64,000 nt of DNA, from the NCBI RefSeq assembly GCF_032452875.1, contig NC_083877.1, positions 48,905,724 to 48,969,723 of the forward strand. The letters run 5' to 3'. Of this stretch, positions 1 through 12,007 are shown piece after piece. Each line of letters starts with the position of its first letter. Within the stretch, counting starts at the first letter, position 1. The position numbers and the translations under genes are program-made. Source of the DNA: Bos javanicus (lineage: Eukaryota; Chordata; Mammalia; Artiodactyla; Bovidae). The notes beneath the pieces are model-generated. The model did no database searches. It was not told the DNA's origin and worked only from the letters and a program-made list of their open reading frames with translations.

Positions 1-1249
1 TGATTTTCAGTGCCTGCCAATTTCTGTGGTGTAAACACTTCCATTGTAATCAGTTTCAGGCAACTAGTATAAATATTCTTGCATGCAGCATTGAGAGGAA
101 TTAGGCAGAATTGTTGCAGACCCTGGTCCAGGTACGAGAGATGGACCTGTGCATATGACAGACATGCTTCCTATCCCCATAAGAAATCAGAGCCTCTATC
201 ATTGGGAAGATGAAATATGGACAATATTTTCCACTTGATCCTAGCGATCATTTTAAAGGGAAAGCCAGAGTCAGAGGTACTGAAAGAGACAAAAAGACTG
301 AGATATTCCTTCTACACATCTTGATAGATTCCGAAATCCTTCGGCCATCTGTCTATTCCTGTGTCCCTCCATCCTTATCTGCCTCTCTGCAATGGCAGTC
401 CCAGCACATGGGTATTTAAAAGAACATCAGATGGCAGAAGGAAGTGAAAAAAGAACAAAGAAAAGCGTGCTACTTCTCGGTGCATTTTAGCAGGAAAGCA
501 TCACAATAAACTTCATATTTCAGGGGTGGGATCTTCTTAGCATAAGACCTTGTTTCCTTTAGAGATTCAGAACTCTCCTCCACAATGTTTTTGGACCAAG
601 GTAAATTAGAAATAAAGTCACTGTGAACCAATCCGAAGGAGAGCTATGATGTTTTGAAAGGATACCCATTTCACTCTCACTCTGATAAGGAACACAGGTA
701 CCTTCAGGATCCAGGTCTTAAACCTTTTCAGTGCCCCCAGACTCCTTATGGTAATGTTTTAGCCAAACAGAAGAAACTTCTTACAGGTGTGATTGAGAAG
801 ATGCACCTTTGCTGAAATGTCACCACTGAGGGTGGATTCCTTTGACTGATGGCAGTGCCCCTAGATAACCAATACCCACGAAAACTTTGCTTTGCTAGGA
901 TCAAATGTTGACACCTTAGGATAAACTAGTTTACTCAGATAATACATAGAAGCATAATTACCTGAGAATAAACTTTGAAAAGAGAAGGAATAAGTCAAAA
1001 CAGGGCTCCAGGGAAGGGTTGAAGGAGTGAATGCTTGAGGTACCAGGGTCCTGGGGGAGGGAGGAAGGGGATGAAGAGCCTTGTTAGAGGGGAAGTCTCT
1101 GCCCTCTCACTGAGAACCAGCAGAGCCTGGTTAGCCTGCTCTCCGATAACTCAGGATTCTCACTTCAAACATGAATAACCACACCACACTGTGGTACCCT
1201 AATGTCCTCAGGTCTTTAAAATAAAACATCCTTGGTTTTTTTTTTTTTT
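1..1249. other. Unique sequence, nothing recognised
   Basis: No repeat family, RNA gene or convincing coding frame is visible. The longest open frames are under 75 codons and show no familiar motif. A T-run at about 1236-1249 borders the MIR that follows. Confidence 0.6.
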
Positions 1250-1470
1250 GAGAACTTACTAGGTGCCTTTGTTATGTTGTTACATAAACCATCTCACTTT
1301 CACAATAACCCTGGTATGTCAATATACCTATTCCCACTCTAAAATGGGGCTGTCTTATTCATTAAGAGAAGGAAACTAGCGGTCAGAGAGGGGGAGTAAC
1401 TTACCCAAGACTGCACAGCAAGTAAGTTGCAAAGTCTGGACTTCAGACTTGGGTCTGCATGACTCCTAGG
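1250..1470 (-). repeat. MIR SINE
   Basis: On the plus strand the sequence reads as the reverse complement of the MIR consensus. It has a degenerate 'acttactaggtgcc' tail region, then a 'ggaaactagcggtcagagag' stretch, then 'taacttacccaagactgcac', which is the complement of the MIR core. The copy is heavily diverged, as expected of a relic predating placental mammals. Edges are approximate. Confidence 0.8.
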
Positions 1471-2821
1471 TTTGTACTCTGTTGGACGCCTGTTCTGGTG
1501 GGTCAGGTTTGTTGGCTCCAGGCTATTCGATTTCTGATTACTTCTGCTTGCTCCAAGTCCTTCTGGATCTTCCTCCTTCCGTGGTCAGAAGTCACATACT
1601 GCTGCAGTCAGGGCATCTGGCCTGTGGGGCTTCCTCTCGCCCTTCTCAGAAGCCAGTGTTTGGTTTTAGGAACCAGATAACCAAGTTTGTAGTTTCTCTA
1701 TGAAATAAGAGTCCATGAATTCTGAATAGCATCCTAAGGGCTTCTCCAGATTTAAGTATTTGATCTTTGAGACATATACCTTGAGCAGGCTTTTTTTTTT
1801 TTTTTTTTCCTAACTTGTTTTCTGTTTCCTTGCTATTTTCTAAATAAATGAAATCATGAAGTATTACATCTTACTGGTAGAATATTCCATATGTATCTGG
1901 ATGTATCTTTTGGAGGTACACTCTAGGTTAAATGTGTGTGTATGTCTATAGGAAGAAGAGAAGGAAGAAACAGAGCTCATGAACTTAGCAACTTGTTCAG
2001 CGCTCATTGGTTTAGTGACTGTTGCCAGGTAAAACCTTTGTAATATGTGTCTCCTTCATGCCAGAATTCAAGCTCCATTGATCAAAGTAGTCACCCTCCT
2101 AGTTGAACTAGGGCTGGTCTATGACACAGCTCTCCAACAGTGATGATTGTATTAATGTTTTTGATACCTGGTTGATTTTAAAGGCTTCCTATCCACACCC
2201 GAGTGTCAACCAACCCCCTGGAAAAAGTCTGGAACTTTAGTAGAACCGATTTCTGTGGGCGAGTCCCTTCTTCCCTTCACCTGTCTGGGTGCCTCCATGG
2301 TCTCAAGTGGAGAAGGAGGATGTGGCTAGACACAGGAGATGGTTTGATGGGTTCATCCAGATCCATGTCCATATGACTGATTCTCCCCCTCAACCACGTG
2401 CTAGTCTTGGCAGAGGCCAAAGTGTGCTGCTGCTTTGTAAGAGACATCTATGTCCTTGGCTCTGCCAATATAGAGTTAATATCTCATACGCAGAGTACGA
2501 GGAGTCTTACATAACTCATTCAGTCTCATCTCATGGGTATTTTTCTGTAAACTCTGCCAGAACTAATTTCACGGTTTTAAAACAACTCATGGTACCAAAA
2601 GAATGTGTAATGAGCTGCCAGGAGATATGATCGTTTCCTCTTTGTAAGGAAAAGACCTGTATCTCCTTGGGACTTATTAGGAATACTTTGTCAATTAAAC
2701 CAACAACACAGGCCCTTGGAAGAGCACTCATTGTGTGGCAGAGATGGTTTTTGAAGGTTCTTCCGCTATTGGAGCTCTAGAACCTCCCCTTCCACCCAGC
2801 TCATCACCATCTTTGTCTGGT
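1471..2821. other. Unique sequence
   Basis: No known repeat or gene is recognised. There is a T-run near 1791-1808. A 113-codon plus-strand frame at 2289-2630 has no recognisable domain and ordinary base composition, so I treat it as chance. Confidence 0.55.
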
Positions 2822-3575
2822 TTTCTTTCTTTTTTCTTAATTTATTGTGGTACATGACATACAAAATTTACCACATTAGCCATTTTAAACTTCACAGCTT
2901 AGTGGCATTTAGCATATCACAGATTGTGCAGCCATCACCACTGTCTAGTCCATAATGTTTTCATCACCCCAAAAGGAGCCCCCTTCCCGAACTAAACTGG
3001 GAACATTCCCAGCTCCCAGCCCTTGGCAGCTACTAATCTGCTTTTGATGTCTGTATATTTACCTATTTGAGGTCTTCACGTAAATGGAATCATCTGTCGT
3101 GTGGCCTTCTATGTCTGGCCTCTTTCACTTAGCATCATGTTTTTAAGGTCCATCCGTCTTGCAAGTTGTATCTGTCTTTTATTCCTTTTTTGTTGGTCAA
3201 TAATATTCTATTGTATGGATACACCACATTTTGTTTATTCATTCATTCATTGGTAGAGGGTTAAAGTTGTTTCCGCCTTTTGCCAAGCGCGAGTTGGGCT
3301 GCTATGAAGATTTATATACAAGTTTTTGTTTGACACCTGCTTTCAGTTCTTCCTGGTATACATTTGGGATTGAACCTAGGGTTGCTGGGTTATATGATAA
3401 TACATGTTTAACCTTTTGAGGAACTGCTAAACTGTTTTCCAAAATGGCTATACCATTTTATATTCTCACCAGCAATGTGTGAGGGCTCCAATTATTCTCC
3501 ATTTTCCCAACACTCTTTATGTTCTTTTTTCTTTTTCTATTTAATTGCCATCCTAGCGGGTATAAAATGGTGTTT
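2822..3575 (-). repeat. LINE-1 3' region (old L1M-type)
   Basis: The plus strand starts with a T-run (complement of the poly-A tail). It runs through 'gacatacaaaatttaccaca', 'gcagccatcaccactgtcta', 'ataatattctattgtatgga' and 'ttgctgggttatatgataat', all hallmarks of the complement of an L1 ORF2 end and 3' UTR. Many substitutions and small gaps point to a pre-ruminant insertion. The 5' end is missing (about 0.75 kb retained) and no coding frame survives. Confidence 0.8.
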
Positions 3576-3748
3576 GGGTTTCTCTGGAAGGGATTTATTT
3601 CTCAAAACAGTTTGTTTTTTCAGTGCTAAAAGGCTTCTACAGGCCAAATCACTGCCATCGCCCAGCCCAGCCTTTCCCACTGAGTCCTCATCACGATTCT
3701 AAGTTTAGAATCCAGCTTTTGCATTTAGGGGAATCTAGGGAGTCACCT

Positions 3749-4034
3749 TGGAGAAGGCAATGACACCCCATTCCAGTACTCTTGCCTGGAAAATCCATGG
3801 ACAGAGGAGCCTGGTAGGCTGCAGTCCATGGGGTCGCTAAGAGTTGGGCACAAGTGAATGACTTCACTTTCACTTTTCACTTTGATGCATTGGAGAAGGA
3901 AATGGCAACCCACTCCAGTGTTCTTGCCTGGAGAATCCCAGGGGCAGGGAAGTCTGGTAGGCTGCCGTCTGTGGGGTCGCACAGAGTCAGACACGACTGA
4001 AGCGACTTAGCAGCAGCAGCAGCAGCAGCAGGGT
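3749..4034 (+). repeat. Bov-A2 SINE (dimeric)
   Basis: Two head-to-tail Bov-A units are visible. One starts at 'ggagaaggcaatgacacccc' and the other at 'ggagaaggaaatggcaaccc'. They are joined by the typical 'cttcactttcacttttcact' linker. The element ends in a (CAG)n tail at about 4010-4030. Bov-A2 is ruminant-specific and is mobilised by BovB machinery. A 7-bp direct repeat 'gtcacct' at 3742-3748 and 4035-4041 fits a target-site duplication exactly at the element's edges. Confidence 0.95.
4011..4031 (+). repeat. (CAG)n microsatellite tail of Bov-A2
   Basis: About seven 'cag' units form the 3' tail of the Bov-A2 copy. Such tails are length-variable between individuals and species. Confidence 0.9.
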
Positions 4035-4344
4035 GTCACCTCTAAGATTGCAGCCTGCACCAGAACTGCCAGCCGCCTAGTTTTGTGTCCTTCTGCCATC
4101 TCAGGAGTCCCTTTGAGCTGACATAGTCTATGTGTCCCACCAGAGCTAGCCTCTCACCCTGTCCATAATCCAGAGAGCCAGGTAGCCTTGTTCCAGCACA
4201 CAGAATGAGATGGATGCAGAACCACAGCCAGACCCTGGCTCACTCCTCATGCAGGCCTCTTTCCACTCTGTCATGAACCACAGATTCATTTCACACTTCC
4301 TGTTTGGAGGATGCAGAGGTTAGAAAAATATTGCAGTGATGCTG

Positions 4345-4485
4345 ATAATATTTACATAAGCTTTAAACGTTCTGATACAGTAATCCTGGGATATAGGCCA
4401 GACGTCTGGTAGTACTGTTCCCATTTTAAAGCTGAAGAAACTAAGGCACAGGGCCATTTGGGTAATTGTCCAGAGCTATCTCTAC
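4345..4485 (-). repeat. MIR SINE fragment
   Basis: The segment contains 'tgttcccattttaaagctga', 'agaaactaaggcacaggg' and a diverged 'gtaattgtccagagct', which is the complement of the MIR core. Both ends are eroded. Confidence 0.65.
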
Positions 4486-5251
4486 TGTAATAAGTTGCTG
4501 TAAATAATGTCCCATGGTGATCTAGCCTATGAGGTACTTTTGCCTTGAGTGGGACTGGAGGAAAAGGAAGGATGAGGGTGTAGATGAGAGGAGGCATACT
4601 TAGGGAGTATCATAAAGAAAGTCTCCTCTAACTTGTGAGGTTGGCAAGTAAACCTGTTGTTTCTGGCTGGCTCATTGTGGAGTGAGGGAAGGGAAGAAAC
4701 TGTTTACAGTTGTAAACTTAAGAGTTCAGTGGCTGCTCCACATCCTTCCCTCATGATTACACTTTTAGATGGCCGTATACCACCATGGTGCCATGCTGTG
4801 CCCAACAGAAATGAGGTCAAGAACTGAGCCTGCTTCCCTCTAGGAGCTTCTAGTCTAAACCACTGTCAAGCTTTGAACCCCCTCCAAAATACTCGCCTGA
4901 GGCTTGGCCGCTTTTTCTGAGACAGTTCATAAGAAGAGTGTGGAAGCAATTTACGTATCACAAGCCACTCGTCTAGGAGCTGAGGTTTTATCGCTGCCAC
5001 TAACGTTGTTGCGTGGTGAGTATAGCAGTAAAGTGATCATTGCTGCCAGCCTGCACGTGGGGAATACCCCACGCTGAGCACCACTGTCTTGGAGGCTCCA
5101 GGTTGAATTCTCTCTATTCCTGTCCTCACTCGCAGCCTCTTCGCCTAGGTTAGTTCTGTAGATAAGGATTCTTTGTCTTTATTCCTGAGCTGGAACACAC
5201 CAAGTGGGTGGTGACTGTGAATAGCTGCTATCACCCAAAAATATCCATGCC
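4486..5251. other. Unique sequence
   Basis: No repeat, RNA gene or coding motif is recognised. An 81-codon minus-strand frame at 4352-4597 overlaps the MIR and is not supported. Confidence 0.55.
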
Positions 5252-5262
5252 AAAATGGTGCT

Positions 5263-5460
5263 GTGCTGTGTGCTAAGTGGCTTTAGTCGTGTGACCTCAT
5301 GGACCTCCAGGCTCCTCTGTCCCTGGGATTCTCCAGGCAAGAATATTGGAGTGAGTTGCCACACCCTCCTCCAAGGGATCTTCCTAACCCAGGGATCAAA
5401 CCCTGGGTCTCTTGAGTCTCCTGCATTGGATTCTGCACCACTGTGCCATCTGGAAAGCCT
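5263..5460 (-). repeat. Bov-tA SINE
   Basis: The reverse complement carries the tRNA-derived head (plus strand ends near 'ccactgtgccatctggaaag') and the Bov-A body ('ggattctccaggcaagaata'). A perfect 11-bp direct repeat 'aaaatggtgct' at 5252-5262 and 5461-5471 is the target-site duplication, which fixes both edges. The tRNA-like part is a SINE promoter remnant, not a tRNA gene. Confidence 0.95.
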
Positions 5461-5471
5461 AAAATGGTGCT

Positions 5472-6813
5472 AGAAAAATAAATTATGATGCTCTAGCAGT
5501 GTTTCCTTGAGGCTTTTATGTGGTTGGCAAACGGTGGGAGGTGGTGTTGCATTTTAGAAACTGAGGTCCAGAATTTGGTTTCAGACACACATATCTGAGA
5601 TCAGCCCTACCACCTCATGTTTCCTACATGAGCTTGGGTGAAGATCTGGAAGTTGAAAGACAAAACTCCAGGCCTAACCTGCGTTGATCAGTGAAGTCAA
5701 GGATATGGGCAGATGGGTCAAAGCACTCATCTAAACAGAAAACAGGAAAGAAAGCCAGTTGTTTTCTGCTCAGATTCTAATTCATTGGTGACTCTGCACT
5801 GTCAAAAATGAAACAGTGGCTCATGGCTTAGAAGATTCTAGTTTTTGTTTTGAAAATATATTGGATTTTACTGTCAGAAACCCACAGGCAGTTTACAGCA
5901 ACTACAGTGACTCAGTTGCCTTTGACATTAGTGGAGATTTGGATATGGGAAAGCAGACTTTAGCTCACTGGTTATATACCCAGATTTTTTCCCCTAAGGC
6001 TTTCATGTTGTCTTTCCCCAAAGGATAGCATAAAAGTAGGTGTAATGGTCCTGAAGCGGCAACTTTCAAATATGTCTACAAGTCCTTCAAAACACAAATG
6101 ATATGTTTACCACACGATGGGCCACGGGTTGGGAAGTTGGAACAAATTAAAAAAGAAAAATTTAACCTGGGATGTATGTAGAGGAGGGAGAAAGGGCTTA
6201 TCAAGAATGCTGCAAAATAAGCAGAAAATTATTCAGCATTTCTCTGCTCTGTTCATTAAAGCCATGGTGTTAGGCTTCGAAATTTTCTGTTTCAGTCAGG
6301 CCTTTATTTCATTTATACCAGTATTTGTAAATAATCATATTAACATGACATTTTAAGTAGAGCTGTTGCCAAACAGCAGGTTATTCACAGTGACTGTTTT
6401 CTGAGGGAGAAAAGAGACGACTGAACACGCTGTGCTCAGCAGAATTTGACGGCTGCTGCCGATGAAGGGATGGAATTATTCTGATTTTCTTCTGCCACCT
6501 CAGAGGGCCAGCCTGGACCCAGGTCCTCAAAGAAGCCGTTCTAGAGTACACTCAGTCGAGAACCTTCCAAGGCTGGCGTACTCCGGCAGAGTGTCAGAGG
6601 CACTGAGGCGGGAGGGAATGGTCCCCTTGCTTAAATGTCACAGAGCTTTGTAACTGTGGAAGGTCACCCCAGAGGCAACCTGCCAGCACATGGTGGCCAG
6701 CAAGCCTTGGGTCTAGCCTGGCTTCAGTCCATCTCTATGGCAGATCACCAGGAAGCCCTTGGAATGTCCACAGGTTCACCCCCCAGTGAAGCATGGGCAC
6801 ACTGAAGGTTTAA
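5472..6813. other. Unique sequence
   Basis: No named repeat or gene is seen. A faint MIR-like stretch at about 5560-5650 is too weak to call. Open frames of 60-80 codons at 5816-6356 and 6462-6653 have no recognisable motifs. Confidence 0.5.
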
Positions 6814-7014
6814 TTAACTGTCCCTAGTCCTTGGGGCCTTACTACTCGCTGCTTCACACTCAGCCTGGACTTGCGCGGTGAACTTTTGCGCTCGGCGAAG
6901 CACATGCTGATGTGGCTTAATGTAGTTCCTCCAGTGTTCCAAGATGACTAAGAAGCAGGCTTCCAGTGTCGCTATGTTGCACACGTGAAAGGATCTGACA
7001 ACTGGGATCATCAA
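6814..7014 (-). other. CpG-rich open segment, possible exon or conserved element
   Basis: The minus strand is open for 66 codons with a stop at 6814-6816. The open frame does not begin with ATG at its upstream edge. The stretch keeps about eight CpGs in roughly 140 bp, against a CpG-depleted background. The peptide (containing 'EHWRNYIKPHQHVLRRAQ') matches no family I recognise. There is no strong polypyrimidine tract upstream, so splicing is not supported. It could be a relic exon, an old retrocopy or a non-coding conserved block. Confidence 0.2.
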
Positions 7015-7329
7015 ACCACCTTACCTTTATCTGTTTAAGGCTGGACCATGTGCAGCACATATGTACTGTGAACTTAACCTCATTTGATTACTTGAGCAAC
7101 AGGAGTACCTTTGGGGTTGTTTTTGAACTGTGAGTCATAGAAGGGTTTGGTGTATCTAAGAAGCTTCTGAGGTTCATACTACCTTGGGTAAATTTTATGA
7201 GTTCATCTCATCATTAAGAAAAGTTACCTTAACTATAATAATGAAAATATAGAAATAATAATTAGTAAAAATGAAATAGAGAATATTATTAATATACTGC
7301 TCCAGTTTACTATAGAATCACTGTATGTA

Positions 7330-7445
7330 CAGGCTGAAAAACACTTTTGAGATTTAGTGCATCTTTTTGTTTTATAAATGGAGAAACAAATGCACAGATA
7401 AGTTCACTTTTTGCCTAAGATCACAGAGCTAGGTAATAAAACCAA
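7330..7445 (-). repeat. MIR SINE fragment
   Basis: It reads 'ttttataaatggagaaacaa' then 'cctaagatcacagagctagg', the complement of the MIR core. No clear ends remain. Confidence 0.7.
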
Positions 7446-7639
7446 GTTTTCTTTACTTTTTTTGAAAGGAAAGGGATTCTTTAGGGGCAGGAAAAAGAAT
7501 TTATAGGATTTATACATTCTGTTTAGAGATTACATGCCATTTATCATACAGTTAAATATTATATGGGATACATTTGCTTAACACTGAAAATATGAATAAC
7601 TACATATTTTCATGAAAAATTTTTTTCTTCAGTGATCCT

Positions 7640-8660
7640 CATTCTTTCTTGTAGATCTGTTTACCATTATGTGTCATTTCCCTTCAAACTAAGGAGCTTC
7701 TTTAACATTCCATTTAGTGCTGGTTTCCTGATAATGAATCTCTGAGTTTTAGCTTATCTTAAAATGACTTTATTTTGCCTTTGCTCCTGAATATAGAGTT
7801 CTGAATTTTTCTTTCTTTATTTTAATGAAGTCATTCCATCATCATTTGGACTTCGGTTTTTTTTTTGAGAGAGAAGTTGGCTATTATTCATATTGTTGTT
7901 TCTTTTGAATATAATGTCTGTTTTTCTCTGGTTGCTTTCAAAATTCTCTCTTTATCTTTGGATTTCAAAAAAAAAATTGACTATGTTTGACAAGGTATGG
8001 GGTTCTTTCAGTTTATCCTGCTTGGGATGTGTTGAGCTTTTTGAAGCTATAAGTTGATATCTTTCACCACATTTAGGAAGTTTTCAGCCATTCTTTCCAA
8101 TATATTTTCTGCCCATTATCTCTCTCCTATCCTTCCAGGGCTTCAGTGTCATGTATGTTAAACTGTTTGCTGGTCTCTGAGACTTTACTCACTTTTCTCC
8201 AATTTTTTCCTCTCTGTTCTTAAAGAGTGTATACTTTCTATTGATCCATATTCAGATACACGGACTCTCCTACCATCTTCAATCTCCTGTTAAGCTCATA
8301 CGCAATTTTTTTTTCATTGTAGTCACTTTTCTTTTTAATTCTAGGATTTCCGTCTGGTTTGCTGTCACAGTTTCTATTTGTCACTAAGGTTACACATCTG
8401 TTCATGCATTATGTATGTATATACATATATATTTTTTCAATTCTTTGAACATACTTTCTTTAAGGTTCTTGCCTATTGAATGCACTATCTGAATATTCTT
8501 GGGATTGGTTTCTATTGACTCCTTTTCTTATGTTTTCTTGAGTATGGGTTAAAGTTTACTCTTTCTTTGCATGTCCAGTGACTTTGATTAGATAGTATAT
8601 AGTATATGTTACAGAGACTCTACATTCTGTTATGTTCCTCTGAAGAGTTTGTCTGTTTTT
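7640..8660 (-). repeat. Old LINE-1 (L1M/HAL1-like) internal/3' fragment
   Basis: The stretch includes 'tagtgctggtttcctgataa', 'ttttcagccattctttccaa' and 'tctttgcatgtccagtgact'. These match, in order, the complement of an L1M-type sequence common in mammalian genomes. Divergence is high and there are many indels. Subfamily is not resolved and the right edge is vague. No coding frame survives. Confidence 0.55.
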
Positions 8661-9169
8661 AAAGCAGCCGGTTAACTCAGCCAACTCAAGCTTTGTCTTC
8701 CCCGTGGTCAGCAACAGCTAACCCTTTTCTTTAATCCTTCAGCTGCTGCTTTTGTACTGAATCCCTTGTGATCTTCCCCATGCGTGCAAAGTTTAGCAGT
8801 CAGCCAAGAATTTGGGCAGATTTTATACACAGGTGTTGTGACTTGTTCTTCTGCAGTTTCCACCCTTCCAGAATTGGTCCCCTAACTTTCAGTTCCTCTC
8901 CAAACTCAGATCTTATCTCTAATAGTTTAAGCTCTGCAGAGTCAAAAACTAACTAGGGTGTGTTTTTAGGCAAAAATCTACAAATTCATAAATTTTACCA
9001 AGTGGAGGCCCTATGTTTCCAGGTAAAGGCTCTTTTCCAGTTTCTTTTTGCTTTTGGTTGTACTCCATTGTCTTCAAATAATTTTTAAAAATTATTTTGT
9101 ATAGGTAGTTTCATTGTTATCTGTGGGAAGGTTAGTAGATAATTACCAAAAGCCAATATTCTTTAGATT

Positions 9170-9345
9170 TAGATTTTTCAAAGCACGTTGACTCAGTATC
9201 ACAGTTCTGTGATGCGAAAGTCATATTATTAAGTCCATACTAGAGATGAGGAAACAGATTCAGGGAATTTAAGTGACTTGTCCAAGTTCATACAGCTGAT
9301 TATGCCTGAACCAGGCCTGGCACCCAGAGCCCATGACCTTTCCTG
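9170..9345 (-). repeat. MIR SINE
   Basis: It contains 'agatgaggaaacagattcag', 'aagtgacttgtccaagttca' and 'cagctgattatgcctgaacc', in the order expected for a reverse-complement MIR. Confidence 0.8.
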
Positions 9346-10199
9346 GGCTCAGTCCACAGTCGGTCTTATGCACATTTGAGTCTAAATGAGGCAGACTTTT
9401 CTTTAAAAGCTCCTATCCCACTAAACACCACTGAATAAACAAATTCCAGTCCATCATTTTGAAGCTTTTTGGTCCAAAGGAAGGATCTAGGCCCTCTATG
9501 AGTTAGACATCTCTGAAAAATTGTGCTGTGCTGGTGTTGAAAGCAAAAAAAAAAACAAAAAAACAAAAAAAAACCTGTGTAATTCTAGAACCAACTGATA
9601 TCTACAAGCCCTGGCATGCATGATTGTGAAACTGAAGCCAGCCCAGAAGTTTCTTTAGGGGGAGCCATGTACAACCATAGCATGAATGTTGTGTGTTGCG
9701 TATGCATGACTATCTACTAAAATTCTTAGTGTTGCAAAGCTGAAAACTCAGCCTACTTTGGCCTGTATGGTTGGGAAGGTATTGTGCTCTTCTCCCTCGT
9801 GGCAGCTTGATGCAAAGTGGATATCTGCAGGTTGAAACTCACAGGAGGACAAGAGTTGGTCTGAAACTGGGATTTACATAGGTATTTCAAAGTAAATCTA
9901 GTCTCCTCTACTCTCCAGGTTTTAGATTTGTGTTTTCCACACCCTCTGTCAGTCCTGAATCTTTTTCAAGCTGTGATGCTGCATCATGTCCAAGTCTAAT
10001 TCCAGCTTCCAGCTTCCTCAGGAGAGTAGAGTTCTCTGCTAGCCCCCCTACCAACCAGCTCCCACCCTGTTCCCCCAATCCACTCCCTTCTAACATCACC
10101 AAGGTTCTCAAAGTGTGCTCTTAGAAAATCTGCAGTAAGATGGTGGGTCTGTGGATCTTGGTACAGCATGTAACTGCAGTTCACTATAGTGTATTATAT
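9346..10199. other. Unique sequence with an A-rich run
   Basis: There is an A-rich tract with scattered C at about 9546-9574. It is otherwise unremarkable. Overlapping short frames on both strands at 9908-10184 show no domain signal. Confidence 0.55.
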
Positions 10200-10392
10200 A
10201 GGTAAAAGTTGTTAGGAGAGTCGAGTTTTAATGTTCTCACCATGACAACAACAACAAAATGGAATTATGTGAGGTAAAGATGAATTAATTAACTTTAGTA
10301 AAAATGTAGCAATAGGTACGTGTATCAAATTATCATGTTGTATACCTTAAATTTCCACAAATGTTATGTGGCAGTTATATCCCAAATAAGGC
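10200..10392 (+). repeat. L1 3' terminal fragment
   Basis: The segment shows 'taatgttctcacc', 'atcatgttgtataccttaaa' and 'gtggcagttatatcccaaat', the diverged sense version of the L1MA-type 3' end. No clean poly-A remains. Confidence 0.6.
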
Positions 10393-10549
10393 AGGGGATG
10401 GATGGAGAAAAACCATGGTTAGGCATACACATTTGAAATGCAGGTTCTCAGGCCCCACTCCAGTTATAAAAAAAAAATTACATAAATGCAACCAGTGGGA
10501 GAAATAGACATAAGAAATGGATTATTAAAATTCATTGTGATAAGTGCAA

Positions 10550-10720
10550 TACAGACCCTCTTCTAGGTATTCTTTTGAGGAGGGATGAACAAGGAAGACT
10601 TCCTGGAGGAGGGGATGCCTGAGCTTGACTATGAAGTTGGGGAAGGAATATACTTTTAGAGAAATAGCTTGAGCACAGTTACAGAAGTAAGATATGTCAG
10701 AGTGTGTGTGTGGAGGGGCG
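10550..10720 (-). repeat. L2-like LINE fragment
   Basis: 'ggaagacttcctggaggagg' followed by 'gcctgagcttgactatgaag' resembles the complement of the L2 LINE 3' region. This is a short, diverged fragment with uncertain edges. Confidence 0.45.
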
Positions 10721-10989
10721 GGGGCTCTGATAATAGAGTGGTACACAGATCTCCATTTCCAGGGAGCTGTATGGACTCTGTGGGGCTGTGTCCCCAAAGC
10801 ACAGCTGATCCTCTAGATCCTGGAGCTCAACTGAACCCTCTACTTGACCTTCAGGAGACCTCCTGGTTGACCCCATCAGTAATTGTTCAAGGAAAAAGAG
10901 CCCTTGTACCCCTTACTTTCTCACCCTCTTCCTTCCAACACTTCTCGACTGTCAGCTTTGCAAATCAATATTTCATTTTGAAGAGCCTT

Positions 10990-11215
10990 GTTTGATGCCA
11001 GTTCTGCTTATTTGCTTCGCAGCCACTGTGGGTAACGCTTTGTAGGTCTGTCAGTATGTAAATTAAACCAAGCATAGATAGCTTTGTGTTGCTTAATGTT
11101 CAGCTGATAAAAATTAATGTGGTGTGAAATGAGCATTTTATCTGACTGCAGATACAGTGACGGAGTTAATTAGACAGGCAGAGGGAAAATGTTATTAAGT
11201 GAGTTGGGGGCCTTT
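10990..11215. promoter_or_regulatory. Candidate conserved non-coding element
   Basis: The block is repeat-free and AT-rich, with several TAAT/ATTA homeodomain-type cores ('aaaattaatg', 'gttaattaga', 'gtaaattaaacc'). It resembles conserved enhancers by eye, but conservation has not been measured. Confidence 0.25.
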
Positions 11216-11599
11216 CTCCTCGAAGGGGGCCTCGACCCTCAAACAGCAAGTCTGGATGGGCCTCGGGTGTGGCCAGGCTGCCTGGGCTGAGGCAGGCTCG
11301 GCGTAGTGAGGCAGGAAGACTGCCCTCTTTGAGCAATCAGCCCCACGGTGCTGATGACAGTGTGGATCCTGCCTGGGGAGGAGGGGAGGGCGGCACAGGC
11401 CAAGCCAGGCCAGCTGCTTCCAGCTCACTGCAGAACGCGTGCATCAGCATTTGCTGAGGTGGCATCCTCTCCGTGCAACATCGTTGCCATTGGTGGAGAA
11501 AGGAGTTTCATTCTTAAGCAAGGAAGAGCATGTTGAAGGGCCAGGCAGCACCCTACGCAGCCATTGACCAGGGGAGTGAGGAACCCCCGACCTCTGTCT
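11216..11599. other. GC-rich unique stretch
   Basis: Several overlapping short frames occur on both strands, as expected in GC-rich DNA. No domain, splice pattern or promoter signature is recognised, and CpG retention is modest. Confidence 0.4.
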
Positions 11600-11832
11600 C
11601 CCATGTCTTGAGCTCTGCTCTCCTGGCCTTTGCACATGCGATGCCCTCTGGGGGGGAGGTGTTTCCCCCTCCCCAACCATGCACGTAGCACATCCTGTTA
11701 TGATGATCTGCCTCCCCCACTACACTGCACACTCACTGAGGTTTCTTGCTTATCATGGTGACCACAGTACTGAGCACTGTACCAACACTCACAGATATTT
11801 CATGAACATTCAGGGAATGAATGAATGCACAT
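11600..11832 (+). repeat. L2 LINE 3' end
   Basis: 'ctggcctttgcacatgcgat' is followed by 'tgagcactgtaccaacactc' and a terminal 'aatgaatgaatg' run. This is the typical order of the L2 3' UTR and its tetranucleotide-like tail. Confidence 0.75.
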
Positions 11833-12007
11833 GAGGTTCCCTCTGCTCCATCTCTCTGCCTGCGTTTCCAGCCCCTCGGCCTCGTACACTCTTGAGCATC
11901 CATCCCATCTCGGCTGTATGCCACATTTTTGGCAGAGCTTCTCCCATCTCCCAGATGAGACCAACTCCCCGGGTGGACTCTGCTGAGACACTTTGTACTT
12001 TCCCTTC

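Noticed and set aside
4011..4031. CAG repeat as a polyglutamine-coding tract
   Set aside because: It is the normal 3' tail of a Bov-A2 SINE, with no coding frame around it.
10430..10465. MER5-like fragment ('gcaggttctcaggccccact')
   Set aside because: Only about 35 bp fit and no terminal sequence is present.
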